Of a stretch of 64,000 bases of DNA, positions 53,992-63,770 are shown piece by piece. The stretch comes from Cupriavidus agavae (lineage in GTDB: Bacteria; Pseudomonadota; Gammaproteobacteria; Burkholderiales; Burkholderiaceae): contig NZ_SGXM01000001.1 of NCBI RefSeq assembly GCF_004217045.1, positions 1,240,001-1,304,000 on the forward strand, read 5' to 3'. The translations under genes and the position numbers were made by a program. A model generated the notes under the pieces. That model did no database searches and was not told the DNA's origin. It saw nothing but the letters and a program-made list of their open reading frames with translations. Within the stretch, counting starts at the first letter, position 1, and each line of letters opens with the position of its first letter.

Positions 53992-54687
53992 ATGCAGCCA
54001 AGGCCAACCACGCTGACCGAGCGGGTCACCCAGCAACTCCGGGCGGAGATCGCCGATGGGACGTTCCCTGTCGGCGCGCGGCTGCCCACGGGCAAGCAAT
54101 TGTGTGAACGGTTCGGGGTCAGCGCGGCCGTGATCCGCGAAGCCACGGAGCATCTGCGTTCGCAGGGAATGATCGAGAGCCGGCAGGGGCTGGGCAGCAC
54201 CGTGCGGTCGCGCGTCAGCGACAACGGCTTCCGGCTGGCCGGTGGCACCGACGCCGCCGATCTGGCCGCGATCTTCGAACTGCGCATCGACCTGGAAAGC
54301 GCGGCGGCGGGCATGGCGGCCCGGCACCGCACCGACGACGACGTCATGCGCATGGCCGCGCTGCTCGACGAACTGGCGGCGCACCTGGACGACCCCGAGC
54401 GCGGCGTGGAGTCCGATATCCAGTTCCACGTGGCCGTGGCCACCGCCACGCACAATCCCTATTACCTGCAGTTGCTGCAGTACATGAATCTGCAACTGCA
54501 CCATGCGGTGCAGACGGCCCGGGTCAATTCGAGCCAGCATCCGGGCCTGCCGCGCCAGGTGCACGGCGAACACATGGCCATCTTCCACGCCATTCGCTCG
54601 CGCGATGCCTATCTGGCGCGCCAGCAGGCCGGCCAGCATCTGCGCAATGCGGCCCATCGCCTGGGCCTCAAGCTGCGCGCCGCCTGA
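53992..54687 (+). CDS. GntR/FadR-family regulator (FCD domain)
   Basis: The 231-residue regulator has a winged HTH ('QLRAEIADGTFPVGARLPTG', 'FGVSAAVIREATEHLRSQGM') and an all-helical FCD domain with metal-ligand His positions ('FHVAVATATHNPYYLQLLQY', 'EHMAIFHAIRSRDAYLARQQ'). LldR/GlcC-type members sense hydroxyacids. It is followed, 59 bases later, by an FAD-linked hydroxyacid dehydrogenase on the same strand, so lactate, glycolate or 2-hydroxyglutarate is a likely effector (inference). Confidence 0.92.
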   Translation: MQPRPTTLTERVTQQLRAEIADGTFPVGARLPTGKQLCERFGVSAAVIREATEHLRSQGMIESRQGLGSTVRSRVSDNGFRLAGGTDAADLAAIFELRIDLESAAAGMAARHRTDDDVMRMAALLDELAAHLDDPERGVESDIQFHVAVATATHNPYYLQLLQYMNLQLHHAVQTARVNSSQHPGLPRQVHGEHMAIFHAIRSRDAYLARQQAGQHLRNAAHRLGLKLRAA

Positions 54688-54746
54688 CGCATCCGCCCTT
54701 CCCCGAATCAGAATTTCCTTAAATCTTGCCGACCACGTTGCCGACC

Positions 54747-56159
54747 ATGTCCGATACGAATTTTGCCCAGCGCCTGACCGAAGCCCTTGGACCCGATGTC
54801 GTGGCCACCGCCCCCGAGGCCGTGGCGCCGTTCCTGTCCGACTGGCGCGGCCTGTACAAGGGCCAGGCCCAGGCCGTGGTGCGCCCGCGCACGACCGAAC
54901 AGGTATCGCAGGCGCTGGCGCTGTGCCAGCGGGCGGGCGTACCCGTGGTGCCGCGCGGCGGCAATACCGGCCTGTGCGGCGGCGCGGCGCCCGATGGCAG
55001 CCCGGCCAACGTGGTGCTGAGCCTCGACCGCATGGACAAGATCCGCTCGATCGACACCATCGCCAACACGATGGTCGTGGAAGCCGGCTGCATCCTGGGC
55101 AACCTGCGCCGCGCCGCCGAAGAGCACGACCGGCTGTTTCCGCTGTCGCTGGCGGCCGAGGACTCGTGCCAGATCGGGGGCAACCTGGCCACCAATGCCG
55201 GTGGCGTCAACGTGGTGCGCTACGGCATGACGCGTGAACTGGTGCTCGGCGTGGAAGCGGTGCTGCCGAACGGCGAGGTCTTCCACGGCCTGCGCACGCT
55301 GCGCAAGGACAACACCGGCTATGACCTGAAGCAGTTGCTGATCGGTTCCGAAGGCACGCTTGGCATCATCACGGCCGCCGCGCTGCGCCTGTCGCCGCGC
55401 GCCGATTCGCGCGCCGTGGTGCTGGCCGCCGTGGAGTCGTCGCAGCAGGCGCTGCAGTTGTACTCGCTGCTGTTCGCCCGCTGCGGCGCGCGGCTGCAAG
55501 CCTACGAGTTCTTTACCGGCGACTGCCTGGAACTGGTGCTGACCCACGCCGAAAACGTCCAGGCGCCCTTCCCCGACCGCCATCCGGCCTATGTGCTGCT
55601 GGAGATCGCCGATACCGCCTCGGAAGACGTGCTCAACGCGCTGCTGGAATCGGTGATTGGCGAGGCGCTGGAACAGGGCCTGTGCCTGGACGCCGCCGTC
55701 TCGGCCTCGCTGGCCCAGTTGCAGGGCCTGTGGCGGCTGCGCGAGGAAATCTCCGAGGCGCAGCGCATGGACGGCCTGCACCTGAAGCATGATGTCTCGC
55801 TGCCGATCGAGAGCATCCCGGCCTTCATGGCGTCGATGCAGGCGCGGCTCGAAGCGGGGCATCCCGGCATCCGGCCGTTCATCTTCGGCCATTTCGGGGA
55901 CGGCAACCTGCACTACAACCTGTCGCGCCCGCTCGGCGCCGACCCGAAATGGGCGCTCGGCGAAGGCAAGCCGGTCAGCGACGAGGTCATGGCGGAAGTG
56001 GCGCGCTACAACGGCAGCATCAGCGCCGAGCATGGCATCGGCCAGCTCAAGCGCGACGCCTTCCTGGCCCTCAAGGACCCGCTCGAACTGCGGCTGATGC
56101 AGGCGATCAAGCAGGTGTTCGACCCGCGCGGCATCATGAATCCGGGCAAGCTGCTGTAA
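54747..56159 (+). CDS. FAD-linked 2-hydroxyacid dehydrogenase (GlcD/D-2-HGDH type)
   Basis: The 470-residue VAO/PCMH flavoprotein has an FAD domain ('VPVVPRGGNTGLCGGAAPDG', 'SCQIGGNLATNAGGVNVVRY', 'LIGSEGTLGIITAAALRL') and a C-terminal substrate cap with 'FIFGHFGDGNLHYNL' and 'SAEHGIGQLKRDAFLALK', the His/Glu metal site. It oxidises D-2-hydroxyglutarate, D-lactate or glycolate with electrons to a carrier. ATG 54747 is chosen; a TTG 21 bases upstream is less likely. It follows a FadR-type regulator gene in the same direction. Confidence 0.9.
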   Translation: MSDTNFAQRLTEALGPDVVATAPEAVAPFLSDWRGLYKGQAQAVVRPRTTEQVSQALALCQRAGVPVVPRGGNTGLCGGAAPDGSPANVVLSLDRMDKIRSIDTIANTMVVEAGCILGNLRRAAEEHDRLFPLSLAAEDSCQIGGNLATNAGGVNVVRYGMTRELVLGVEAVLPNGEVFHGLRTLRKDNTGYDLKQLLIGSEGTLGIITAAALRLSPRADSRAVVLAAVESSQQALQLYSLLFARCGARLQAYEFFTGDCLELVLTHAENVQAPFPDRHPAYVLLEIADTASEDVLNALLESVIGEALEQGLCLDAAVSASLAQLQGLWRLREEISEAQRMDGLHLKHDVSLPIESIPAFMASMQARLEAGHPGIRPFIFGHFGDGNLHYNLSRPLGADPKWALGEGKPVSDEVMAEVARYNGSISAEHGIGQLKRDAFLALKDPLELRLMQAIKQVFDPRGIMNPGKLL

Positions 56160-56276
56160 CGCCGCCGTGGGCGCCGCGCGGTCCGGCGCGCCGCTATACT
56201 GGGAGCCTTTTGCGGCATGCCGGGGTCTGTCCCGACCCCGGCATTGACTCCCCGACACGGTTCCCAGGGTTCCAAA

Positions 56277-57485
56277 TTGGCTGACCAAGACCTGAGCAAG
56301 CTCAAAATCGACCGCAGCGCCATGGCGCCGGCCCCGCGCCGGCGTCGCCGCTGGGTCCGTTACGCGGTCATCGCGCTGATACTGCTGGCCGTGCTCGCGG
56401 TTGGCGCCCGCCTGGCCGGCCCGCAGGCCGTGGAAACCACCACGGTCACCGCCGCCTACCCCTCCCAGAACTACACGCTGCTGAACGCCACGGGCTATGT
56501 GGTGCCGCAGCGCAAGGCCGCCGTGGCGTCGAAGGCCCAGGGCCGGCTCGAATGGCTCGGCGTGCTCGAAGGCTCGCGCGTCAGGAAGGACGAGATCATC
56601 GCCCGCGTGGAAAGCCGCGACGTGGAAGCCTCCGCCGCCCAGGCGCGGGCCCAGGTGCAGGTGGCCGAGGCCAACCTGCAGCTCCAGCAGGCCGAACTGC
56701 GCGATGCCGAGGTCAACCTGAAGCGCTCCGAGCTGCTGCTGGAGCCCAAGGCGATCTCGAAACAGCAATACGACTCCGACGTGGCCCGCTTCAACAAGGC
56801 GCGGGCGTCGATCGGCAATGCGCAGGCATCGATCACGTCGGCCAAGGCCAACGCCCGCGCGGCCGAGGTATCGGTCGAACAGACCGTGATCCGCGCCCCG
56901 TTCGACGGCGTGGTGCTGGTGCGCCATGCCAACGTGGGCGACAACATCACGCCGTTCTCGGCCGCCGCCGACACCAAGGGCGCCATCGTGACGATTGCCG
57001 ACATGGAAACGCTGGAAGTCGAGGCCGATGTCGCCGAATCGAACATCGCGAAGATCGCCGTCGAGCAGCCCTGCGAGATCCTGCTCGACGCGCTGCCGAA
57101 CCTGCGCATGGCCGGGCGCGTCTCGCGCATCGTGCCGACCGTGGACCGCTCCAAGGCCACCGTGCTGGTCAAGGTGCGCTTTGTCGAGCGCGACGCCCGC
57201 GTGCTGCCCGACATGAGCGCCAAGATCGCATTCCTGTCCAGACCCGTGCCCGCCGAGGACAACAAGGCCCGCACGGCGGTGCAGCCCTCGGCCGTGGTCG
57301 AGCGCGACGGCAAGACCGTGGTGTTCGTGGTGGCTGACAGCAAGGCCCGCCAGGTGCCGGTCACGCGTGGCGAGAAAATCGGCGACCTCGTGACCGTGCA
57401 GGGCGTGAAGGCAGGCGATATCGTGGTGCTGGCCCCCGGCGACAAGCTGGCCGACGGCGCCGGCGTCACCGTGGCAAAGAAGTAA
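56277..57485 (+). CDS. Periplasmic adaptor (HlyD/MacA-like) of an ABC exporter
   Basis: The 402-residue membrane-fusion protein has an N-terminal TM anchor after a basic run (RRRRRWVRYAVIALILLAVL), lipoyl halves ('GYVVPQRKAAVASKAQGRLE' and 'VIRAPFDGVVLVRHANVGDN'), a long coiled-coil hairpin (about residues 110-190) and a beta-barrel/MP domain. The TTG at 56277 gives the conserved start ADQDLSKLKIDRS. Three ABC genes follow immediately. It bridges the inner-membrane ABC complex and an outer-membrane channel; no TolC gene is nearby. Cargo unknown. Confidence 0.88.
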   Translation: MADQDLSKLKIDRSAMAPAPRRRRRWVRYAVIALILLAVLAVGARLAGPQAVETTTVTAAYPSQNYTLLNATGYVVPQRKAAVASKAQGRLEWLGVLEGSRVRKDEIIARVESRDVEASAAQARAQVQVAEANLQLQQAELRDAEVNLKRSELLLEPKAISKQQYDSDVARFNKARASIGNAQASITSAKANARAAEVSVEQTVIRAPFDGVVLVRHANVGDNITPFSAAADTKGAIVTIADMETLEVEADVAESNIAKIAVEQPCEILLDALPNLRMAGRVSRIVPTVDRSKATVLVKVRFVERDARVLPDMSAKIAFLSRPVPAEDNKARTAVQPSAVVERDGKTVVFVVADSKARQVPVTRGEKIGDLVTVQGVKAGDIVVLAPGDKLADGAGVTVAKK

Positions 57486-57500
57486 GCGGAAGAACCAGCC

Positions 57501-58232
<732 letters not shown>

Positions 58233-58250
58233 CCACGGGGAGCCGGCAAC

Positions 58251-59405
58251 ATGTACCTGCCCAGGCTGATCGCCCGCAATGCCATGCGCCACAAGCTGCG
58301 CACGGCGCTGACCGTGCTCGGGCTCGTGATCGCCGTGCTGGCTTATGGGCTGCTGCAGACGGTGGTCGATGCCTGGTATGCCGGCGCCTCGGCCGCGTCG
58401 AATGCCAGGCTGGTCACGCGCAACGCGATTTCGCTGACCTTTGCGCTGCCGCTGAACTACGAGTACCGGATCAAGGGCGTGGACGGCGTGACGCAGGTGG
58501 CCCGCTCGAACTGGTTTGGCGGCATCTACCGCGATCCCAAGAACTTCTTCGCGCAATTTGCCGTATCGGACAACTATCTCGATCTCTACCCCGAGTTCAT
58601 CGTCAGCCCGGAACAACGCGCCGACTACCAGCGCGACCGGCGCGGCGCGCTGGTGGGCCGGCAACTGGCCGATTCGTACGGCTTCAAGGTGGGCGACGTA
58701 ATCCCGATCAAGGGCACGATCTACCCGGGCACCTGGGATTTCGTGGTGCGCGGCATCATCGAGGGCCGTGACGAGACCACGATCACGCGCCAGATGGTAT
58801 TCCACTGGGATTACCTCAATGAAACCGTGCGCAAGAAGACCGCGCGGCAGGCCGACCAGGTGGGCGTGTTCGTGGTGGGCATCGACAACCCCGACAACGG
58901 CGCTGCCATCTCGCGCGCCGTGGACAACGTCTTCAAGAACTCGCTGGCCGAGACGCTGACTGAAACCGAACAGGCTTTCCAGCTCGGCTTCGTGGCGATG
59001 TCGAACCAGATCATCGCGGCCATCCGCGTGGTGTCGTACGTGGTGATCGTGATCGTGATGGCCGTGATGGCGAACGCGATGGCGATGAGCGCCCGCGAAC
59101 GCATCACCGAGTACGCCACGCTCAAGGCGCTCGGCTTCGGCTGGGGCTTCCTGGCGCTGCTGGTTTTTGGCGAATCGATGATCATCAGCCTGGTGGGCGG
59201 GGCCATCGGGATGCTGCTGACGCCACCTGCGGCGAGCTTCTTCAAGCAGGCCGTGGGCGGGGTGTTCCCGGTCTTCACGGTCTCGCACGACACCATGGCG
59301 ATGCAGGCCGCCTGCGCGCTGGTGGTGGGCATGGCCGCCGCGATCGTGCCGGCGGTGCAGGCCGCCCGCGTGCGCATCGTCGAGGGCCTGCGGGCCATCG
59401 GCTGA
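58251..59405 (+). CDS. ABC transporter permease 1 (FtsX/MacB-like)
   Basis: The 384-residue permease has an N-terminal TM ('RNAMRHKLRTALTVLGLVIA'), a large periplasmic domain ('RSNWFGGIYRDPKNFFAQFA') and three C-terminal TMs in the FtsX domain ('VVSYVVIVIVMAVMANAMAM' and 'ALVVGMAAAIVPAVQAARVR'). The mechanism is mechanotransmission, typical of MacB-type systems. It pairs with a second, different permease gene. The ATG at 58251 follows GGGGAG. Confidence 0.9.
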   Translation: MYLPRLIARNAMRHKLRTALTVLGLVIAVLAYGLLQTVVDAWYAGASAASNARLVTRNAISLTFALPLNYEYRIKGVDGVTQVARSNWFGGIYRDPKNFFAQFAVSDNYLDLYPEFIVSPEQRADYQRDRRGALVGRQLADSYGFKVGDVIPIKGTIYPGTWDFVVRGIIEGRDETTITRQMVFHWDYLNETVRKKTARQADQVGVFVVGIDNPDNGAAISRAVDNVFKNSLAETLTETEQAFQLGFVAMSNQIIAAIRVVSYVVIVIVMAVMANAMAMSARERITEYATLKALGFGWGFLALLVFGESMIISLVGGAIGMLLTPPAASFFKQAVGGVFPVFTVSHDTMAMQAACALVVGMAAAIVPAVQAARVRIVEGLRAIG

Positions 59406-59428
59406 CCGGACAAAACGTCAAACCGCCC

Positions 59429-60595
59429 ATGGTCATCCCGCTCCACTACATTGCCCGCAACGTCTGGGCGCGCCGCCTGACCACGGCGCTGACCGCCGGG
59501 GGGCTGGCGCTGGTGGTCTTCGTGTTCGCCACGATGCTGATGCTCGACGCGGGCCTGAAGCAGACGCTGGTGACCACGGGCGAGCGCGACAACGTTGTCA
59601 TCATCCGGAAAGGCGCCGAAACCGAGATCCAGAGCGCGATTTCGCGCGATCAGGCGGCCGCGCTGGAAATGCACCCGGCCGTGGCGCTGACCCCGGAAGG
59701 CCGCCCGATGGCCTCGCGCGAGGCCGTGGTGCTGATCTCGCTGACCAAGACCGGCTACACCACGCCGTCGAACGTGATCATCCGCGGCGTTTCGCCGCTC
59801 GGCGTATCGATGCGGCCGCAGATCCGGCTGACCGAGGGGCGCGTGTTCCGCCCCGGATCGTCGGAAATCATTGTCGGCAGCAGCATCGCGCGCGGCTACG
59901 GCAATGTGCGGATCGGCGACCGGCTGCGCTTTGCCCAGCGCGACTGGACCGTGGTGGGCCATTTCGACGCCGGGGGCAGCGGCTTCGACTCCGAAGTCTG
60001 GGGCGATATCGACCAGTTGATGCAGTCGTTCCGGCGCACGAGCTATTCGTCGATGGTGGTGCGGCTCGGCAATGTGGACGGCTTCGACCGGTTCCGCGCC
60101 GACATCGACGTGGACCCGCGCCTGGCCAACGAGGCCAAGCGCGAACAGCAGTTCTACAGCGACCAGTCGCGCGCGCTGTCCACCTTCATCAATATCCTCG
60201 GGCTGACGCTGACCACGATCTTCTCGGTGGCCGCGATGATTGGCGCCATGATCACGATGTATGCCTCGGTGGCCAACCGTGTCGGCGAGATCGGCACGCT
60301 GCGCGCGCTGGGCTTCCAGCGCACCAACGTGCTGATGGCCTTCCTGATCGAAGCCGTGCTGCTGGGGCTGGTGGGCGGCATCGCCGGCCTGCTGTGCGCC
60401 GCGCTGATGCAGTTTGCGTCGTTCTCCACGACCAACTTCCAGACCTTCGCCGACCTGTCGTTCCAGTTCGTGCTGACGCCCGGGATCATCGTAAAAACCT
60501 TAGGTTTCTCGATGGCGATGGGCTTGATCGGCGGCTTCCTGCCCGCGCTGCGGGCGTCGCGGCTGAATATCGTGGATGCGCTGCGGGCGCGGTAA
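59429..60595 (+). CDS. ABC transporter permease 2 (FtsX/MacB-like)
   Basis: The 388-residue permease of the same fold has an N-terminal TM ('RRLTTALTAGGLALVVFVFA'), a periplasmic domain ('VVLISLTKTGYTTPSNVIIR') and C-terminal TMs ('GLTLTTIFSVAAMIGAMITM' and 'ETLAFSMAMGLIGGFLPALRASR'-like end). It differs clearly from permease 1, so the exporter is heteromeric. It is the last gene of the adaptor-ATPase-permease operon; the convergent LysR gene stops 20 bases away. Confidence 0.9.
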   Translation: MVIPLHYIARNVWARRLTTALTAGGLALVVFVFATMLMLDAGLKQTLVTTGERDNVVIIRKGAETEIQSAISRDQAAALEMHPAVALTPEGRPMASREAVVLISLTKTGYTTPSNVIIRGVSPLGVSMRPQIRLTEGRVFRPGSSEIIVGSSIARGYGNVRIGDRLRFAQRDWTVVGHFDAGGSGFDSEVWGDIDQLMQSFRRTSYSSMVVRLGNVDGFDRFRADIDVDPRLANEAKREQQFYSDQSRALSTFINILGLTLTTIFSVAAMIGAMITMYASVANRVGEIGTLRALGFQRTNVLMAFLIEAVLLGLVGGIAGLLCAALMQFASFSTTNFQTFADLSFQFVLTPGIIVKTLGFSMAMGLIGGFLPALRASRLNIVDALRAR

Positions 60596-60615
60596 GGCTT
60601 GCAGCGAGCAAAACC

Positions 60616-61506
60616 CTACCCCATCACCTCCTCGCAAACCTCCAACCACGCCCGCGCCGCGTGCGACAGATACCTGCCCGGCGACCAGATATGCGCCAGC
60701 GACCAATCCATGGTCGGCTCGGCCAGGCGGGCCACCGAGAGCTTGTCGCGCGTTTCCAGCCGTGACAGCAGCGGTTCGGGCAGGAACGTCGTGCCCAGCC
60801 CCGCCGCCGCCATCGCCGCCAGAAAATCCCAGTGGCCGCTCTGCGCCACCACCTGCGGCTCGATCCGCGCCGCCAGAAATGCCTGGCGCAGCTTGCGTGT
60901 CAGCGAGAACTCCTCGGTCAGCAACACCAGCGGTTCGTTGCGCAGCGCCTCGAGCGTGACAGTCCGCCCGCTGGCCCACCTGGCGCGGTGCGGGCCGACT
61001 GCCCAGATCGGGTATTTGGCGAAAGGACGCGTTTCCAGCGCCAGCCCGGAATCGCCGGGCAGCACCGTGGCACCCACCTCCAGCTCTCCGCTGGCTACCT
61101 GCTGCTCCACCACCTGCCCGCCATGCTCGGACAGCGTCAACTGCAGGTTCGGATACCGCTTGCGGAACACGCTGACCGCCGGCGAGAAGAACAGGTTGAC
61201 CATGGGCGGTATCCCCACGGTCAGTTGCCCCCGGCCGAGCGATGACAGATCCGCCACCTCCAGCGTCAGCCGGTGCACCACGCCCAGCGCCTCCTGCCCC
61301 CGGTCGTAGACCACCTTGCCGACATCGGTCAGCCGCACCGACTTCCCCTCCCGGATCAGCAGCGGCTGGCCCACCTCGTCCTCAAGCTGCCGGACCATCT
61401 TGCTGATGGTCGACTGCGTGACGTAGAGCGACGCCGCCGCCTGCGTGAAGCTTTTCAGGCGCGCGGTCTCGACAAAGTAGCGCAGCGCCCGGATATCGAT
61501 CGGCAT
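60616..61506 (-). CDS. LysR-family regulator of the FUSC exporter
   Basis: The 296-residue protein has an N-terminal HTH ('LRYFVETARLKSFTQAAASL', 'TQSTISKMVRQLEDEVGQPL') and an effector domain ('QLTVGIPPMVNLFFSPAVSV'). It is divergent from the FUSC gene, with nested palindromes between. Related regulators respond to aromatic acids. Inducer unknown. Confidence 0.9.
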   Translation of the reverse strand: MPIDIRALRYFVETARLKSFTQAAASLYVTQSTISKMVRQLEDEVGQPLLIREGKSVRLTDVGKVVYDRGQEALGVVHRLTLEVADLSSLGRGQLTVGIPPMVNLFFSPAVSVFRKRYPNLQLTLSEHGGQVVEQQVASGELEVGATVLPGDSGLALETRPFAKYPIWAVGPHRARWASGRTVTLEALRNEPLVLLTEEFSLTRKLRQAFLAARIEPQVVAQSGHWDFLAAMAAAGLGTTFLPEPLLSRLETRDKLSVARLAEPTMDWSLAHIWSPGRYLSHAARAWLEVCEEVMG

Positions 61507-61514
61507 CGTCGTTT

Positions 61515-61559
61515 CTCCATGAATATTCCGACTGAGATGCGGAATTTTAAATCATGGAG
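61515..61559. promoter_or_regulatory. Nested palindromes between LysR and FUSC genes
   Basis: Outer arms CTCCATGA (61515-61522) and TCATGGAG (61552-61559) enclose ATTCCG (61525-61530) and CGGAAT (61540-61545). The arrangement is symmetric about one centre and lies in the divergent promoter region, next to the LysR start, so it is a likely LysR binding site. Confidence 0.55.
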
Positions 61560-61630
61560 GGAATGCCGGCGCGCCGCTTACACTGGCGATCCCCGCCCCC
61601 ATACCGCCGGAGTGACCGGCGAACACCGAT

Positions 61631-63556
61631 ATGGCTAGCTGGCCGCATGCCCGACAGTGGCTGTTTTCGCTGAAGGCATTCGCCGCCGCGATGCTCGCGC
61701 TCTATATCGCCCTGTCCTTCGGCCTGCCGCGCCCGTTCTGGGCCATGGCCACGGTCTACTTCGTGTCGAACCCGCTGACCGGCGCCACGCGCTCGAAAGC
61801 CGCCTACCGGGTGGCCGGCACGGTGCTGGGCGCCTCGGCTGCGGTGCTGACCGTGCCGCAACTGGTCAACATGCCGATCGTGCTGACGGGGGCCATCGCG
61901 TTGTGGATCGTAGGGCTGGTGTACCTGTCGCTGCTGCAGCGCTCGCCGCGCAGCTATGTGTTCCTGCTGGCGGCCTATACGCTGCCCATCGTCGCGCTGC
62001 CGGCCGTGATGCATCCGGGCGAGATTTTCGACATCGCGGTGGCCCGCGTCGAGGAAATCGGGATCGGCATCGTCTGTGCCGCGCTGGTGCATGCCGTGGT
62101 GTTTCCCGCCCGCGTGGCGCCGGCGCTGCGCGACCGGGCCCGGCTCTGGCTCGCCGACGCGGCGGACTGGGCCTCCGATATCGCCAGCGGCGACGCCCAT
62201 GCCACCATCAGCCGGCACCGGCTGGCCGCGGACATGCTGGCGCTCGACCAGTTGATCGTCCAGTTGTCATTCGACACGGAAACCCGACGCACCCTGAACC
62301 ATGCCAGCGCGCTGCGGACGGCAATGTTCGGGCTGACGCCGGTACTGTCCGCGCTGGCAACGGTGCGGCAGGCATCGCGCCAGGCCGATCCACCATTTCC
62401 CCAGGCCGTGCTGGCCGATACCGCGCGCCACCTCGACGCGAAGTACCGAACCCTGCTGGCCCGCTGCACCGCGCTGCAGGCCGGAATTGGCGATCGTACG
62501 ATGCCTCCGCCCGCCATCGCGGCGCCGAGGTCCGACACCGCCGCTGCCGAAGCTGACGCCGCTGACCATGGCCCCGCGCCGCACCACGACCACGCGATGC
62601 TGCTGTTCGGGGCGGCATCTGCCGGTGTGGCGGTCTTCGGCGCCGGACTGTTGTGGATTTTTTCCGGATGGGAGGACGGCGGCGGCCCCGTGGCCGTGGC
62701 CGCCATCGCCTGCTGCTTCTTCGCCTCGATCGACGAACCCCGGCCGCTGGCCTGGCCGTTCCTGCGCTGGAGCGCGGCCTGCCTGCTTATCACGTCGTTC
62801 TACCTGTTTCTGGTGGTGCCGCACGCCCAGAGCTTCGACATGCTCGCCGGCATGCTCGCCGCGCCCTATCTGGCCATCGGCCTGCTGATGCCCCGGCCCG
62901 GCTTCCAGTTGATCGCCATGCTGCTGTCGGTCAACACCGCCTCGTTCGCCAACGTGCAGAGCGTCTACGACGCCAACTTCGTGGGCCTGTTCAACACAAG
63001 CCTGGCCAATGCCGCCGCCATGCTGTTCGCCCCGCTGTGGGCCACGCTGGCGCGCCCCTTCGGCGCACACGTCGCCGCCCGGCGGCTGATCCGGGCGGGT
63101 TGGCAGGACCTGGCCCGCGCCGCCACATGGCGCGTGGCCGACGAGCATACCCGCGCCGGCGCGCGCATGCTCGACCGGCTCGGCCAACTGATGCCAAGGC
63201 TCGGCGCCAGCGGGGGCCGGCTGGCTTCCGACGGATTCCGTGAACTGCAGGTGGGGTATTGCACGATGGCGCTGCAGCGGGCACTGCCGGGGTTACCCAC
63301 TCCGGCACGCAAACCGGTCCGGCGGGTGCTCGGCATCGTGGCGCGGCATTTCAGGGCGCGGTTGAAGGCGGGACGGAATGATGTCGTAGCCGTTTCGCCA
63401 GATCTGCAGGTCTCGATCGACGCTGCTCTGGCGGCCTTGGCCGGCCCGGGGGTCTTGCCGAATCGCTACCTTGCGGTCGACGCGCGCAGCGCACTCGTGG
63501 TGCTTGGCATCACGCTGCGCGAACAGGAAGAAATCGCCTCGATCGCAGATGCTTGA
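61631..63556 (+). CDS. FUSC-family (aromatic acid exporter/fusaric acid resistance) protein
   Basis: The 641-residue inner-membrane protein has an N-terminal cluster of hydrophobic helices (residues 10-155: 'LFSLKAFAAAMLALYIALSF' and 'PFWAMATVYFVSNPLTGATR'), a soluble central part, a second helix cluster (about 320-480) and a soluble C-terminal domain. This is the AaeB/FusC two-repeat layout. Related efflux systems export aromatic carboxylates with an adaptor and small AaeX protein, but neither gene is here. ATG 61631. Cargo unknown. Confidence 0.87.
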   Translation: MASWPHARQWLFSLKAFAAAMLALYIALSFGLPRPFWAMATVYFVSNPLTGATRSKAAYRVAGTVLGASAAVLTVPQLVNMPIVLTGAIALWIVGLVYLSLLQRSPRSYVFLLAAYTLPIVALPAVMHPGEIFDIAVARVEEIGIGIVCAALVHAVVFPARVAPALRDRARLWLADAADWASDIASGDAHATISRHRLAADMLALDQLIVQLSFDTETRRTLNHASALRTAMFGLTPVLSALATVRQASRQADPPFPQAVLADTARHLDAKYRTLLARCTALQAGIGDRTMPPPAIAAPRSDTAAAEADAADHGPAPHHDHAMLLFGAASAGVAVFGAGLLWIFSGWEDGGGPVAVAAIACCFFASIDEPRPLAWPFLRWSAACLLITSFYLFLVVPHAQSFDMLAGMLAAPYLAIGLLMPRPGFQLIAMLLSVNTASFANVQSVYDANFVGLFNTSLANAAAMLFAPLWATLARPFGAHVAARRLIRAGWQDLARAATWRVADEHTRAGARMLDRLGQLMPRLGASGGRLASDGFRELQVGYCTMALQRALPGLPTPARKPVRRVLGIVARHFRARLKAGRNDVVAVSPDLQVSIDAALAALAGPGVLPNRYLAVDARSALVVLGITLREQEEIASIADA

Positions 63557-63569
63557 ACCGTCGCGGGGA

Positions 63570-63761
63570 ATGTCATCCGCTTCATATGCCGTCATGACGC
63601 ATCCATCGCTGCAGGGGCTTCGGCGTTTTACCTTGGTCACGTCTACAGCGGCGGGGCTCTACGAAAAGTTCGGTTTCACCCCGCTACACTCGCCCGCCGC
63701 CCATATGGAAGTGCTGACAGCCGACATTTATACGCGCGCATCTCGCGCGGGCGACCAGTAG
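63570..63761 (+). pseudogene. C-terminal fragment of a GNAT acetyltransferase
   Basis: About 60 residues read 'VMTHPSLQGLRRFTLVTSTA' and 'GLYEKFGFTPLHSPAAHMEV', the last helix and strand of a GNAT domain. The acetyl-CoA-binding motif and N-terminal half are missing. It begins 14 bases after the FUSC stop. It is a relic, not expected to be active. Confidence 0.65.
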
Positions 63762-63770
63762 CCGCCCGCC

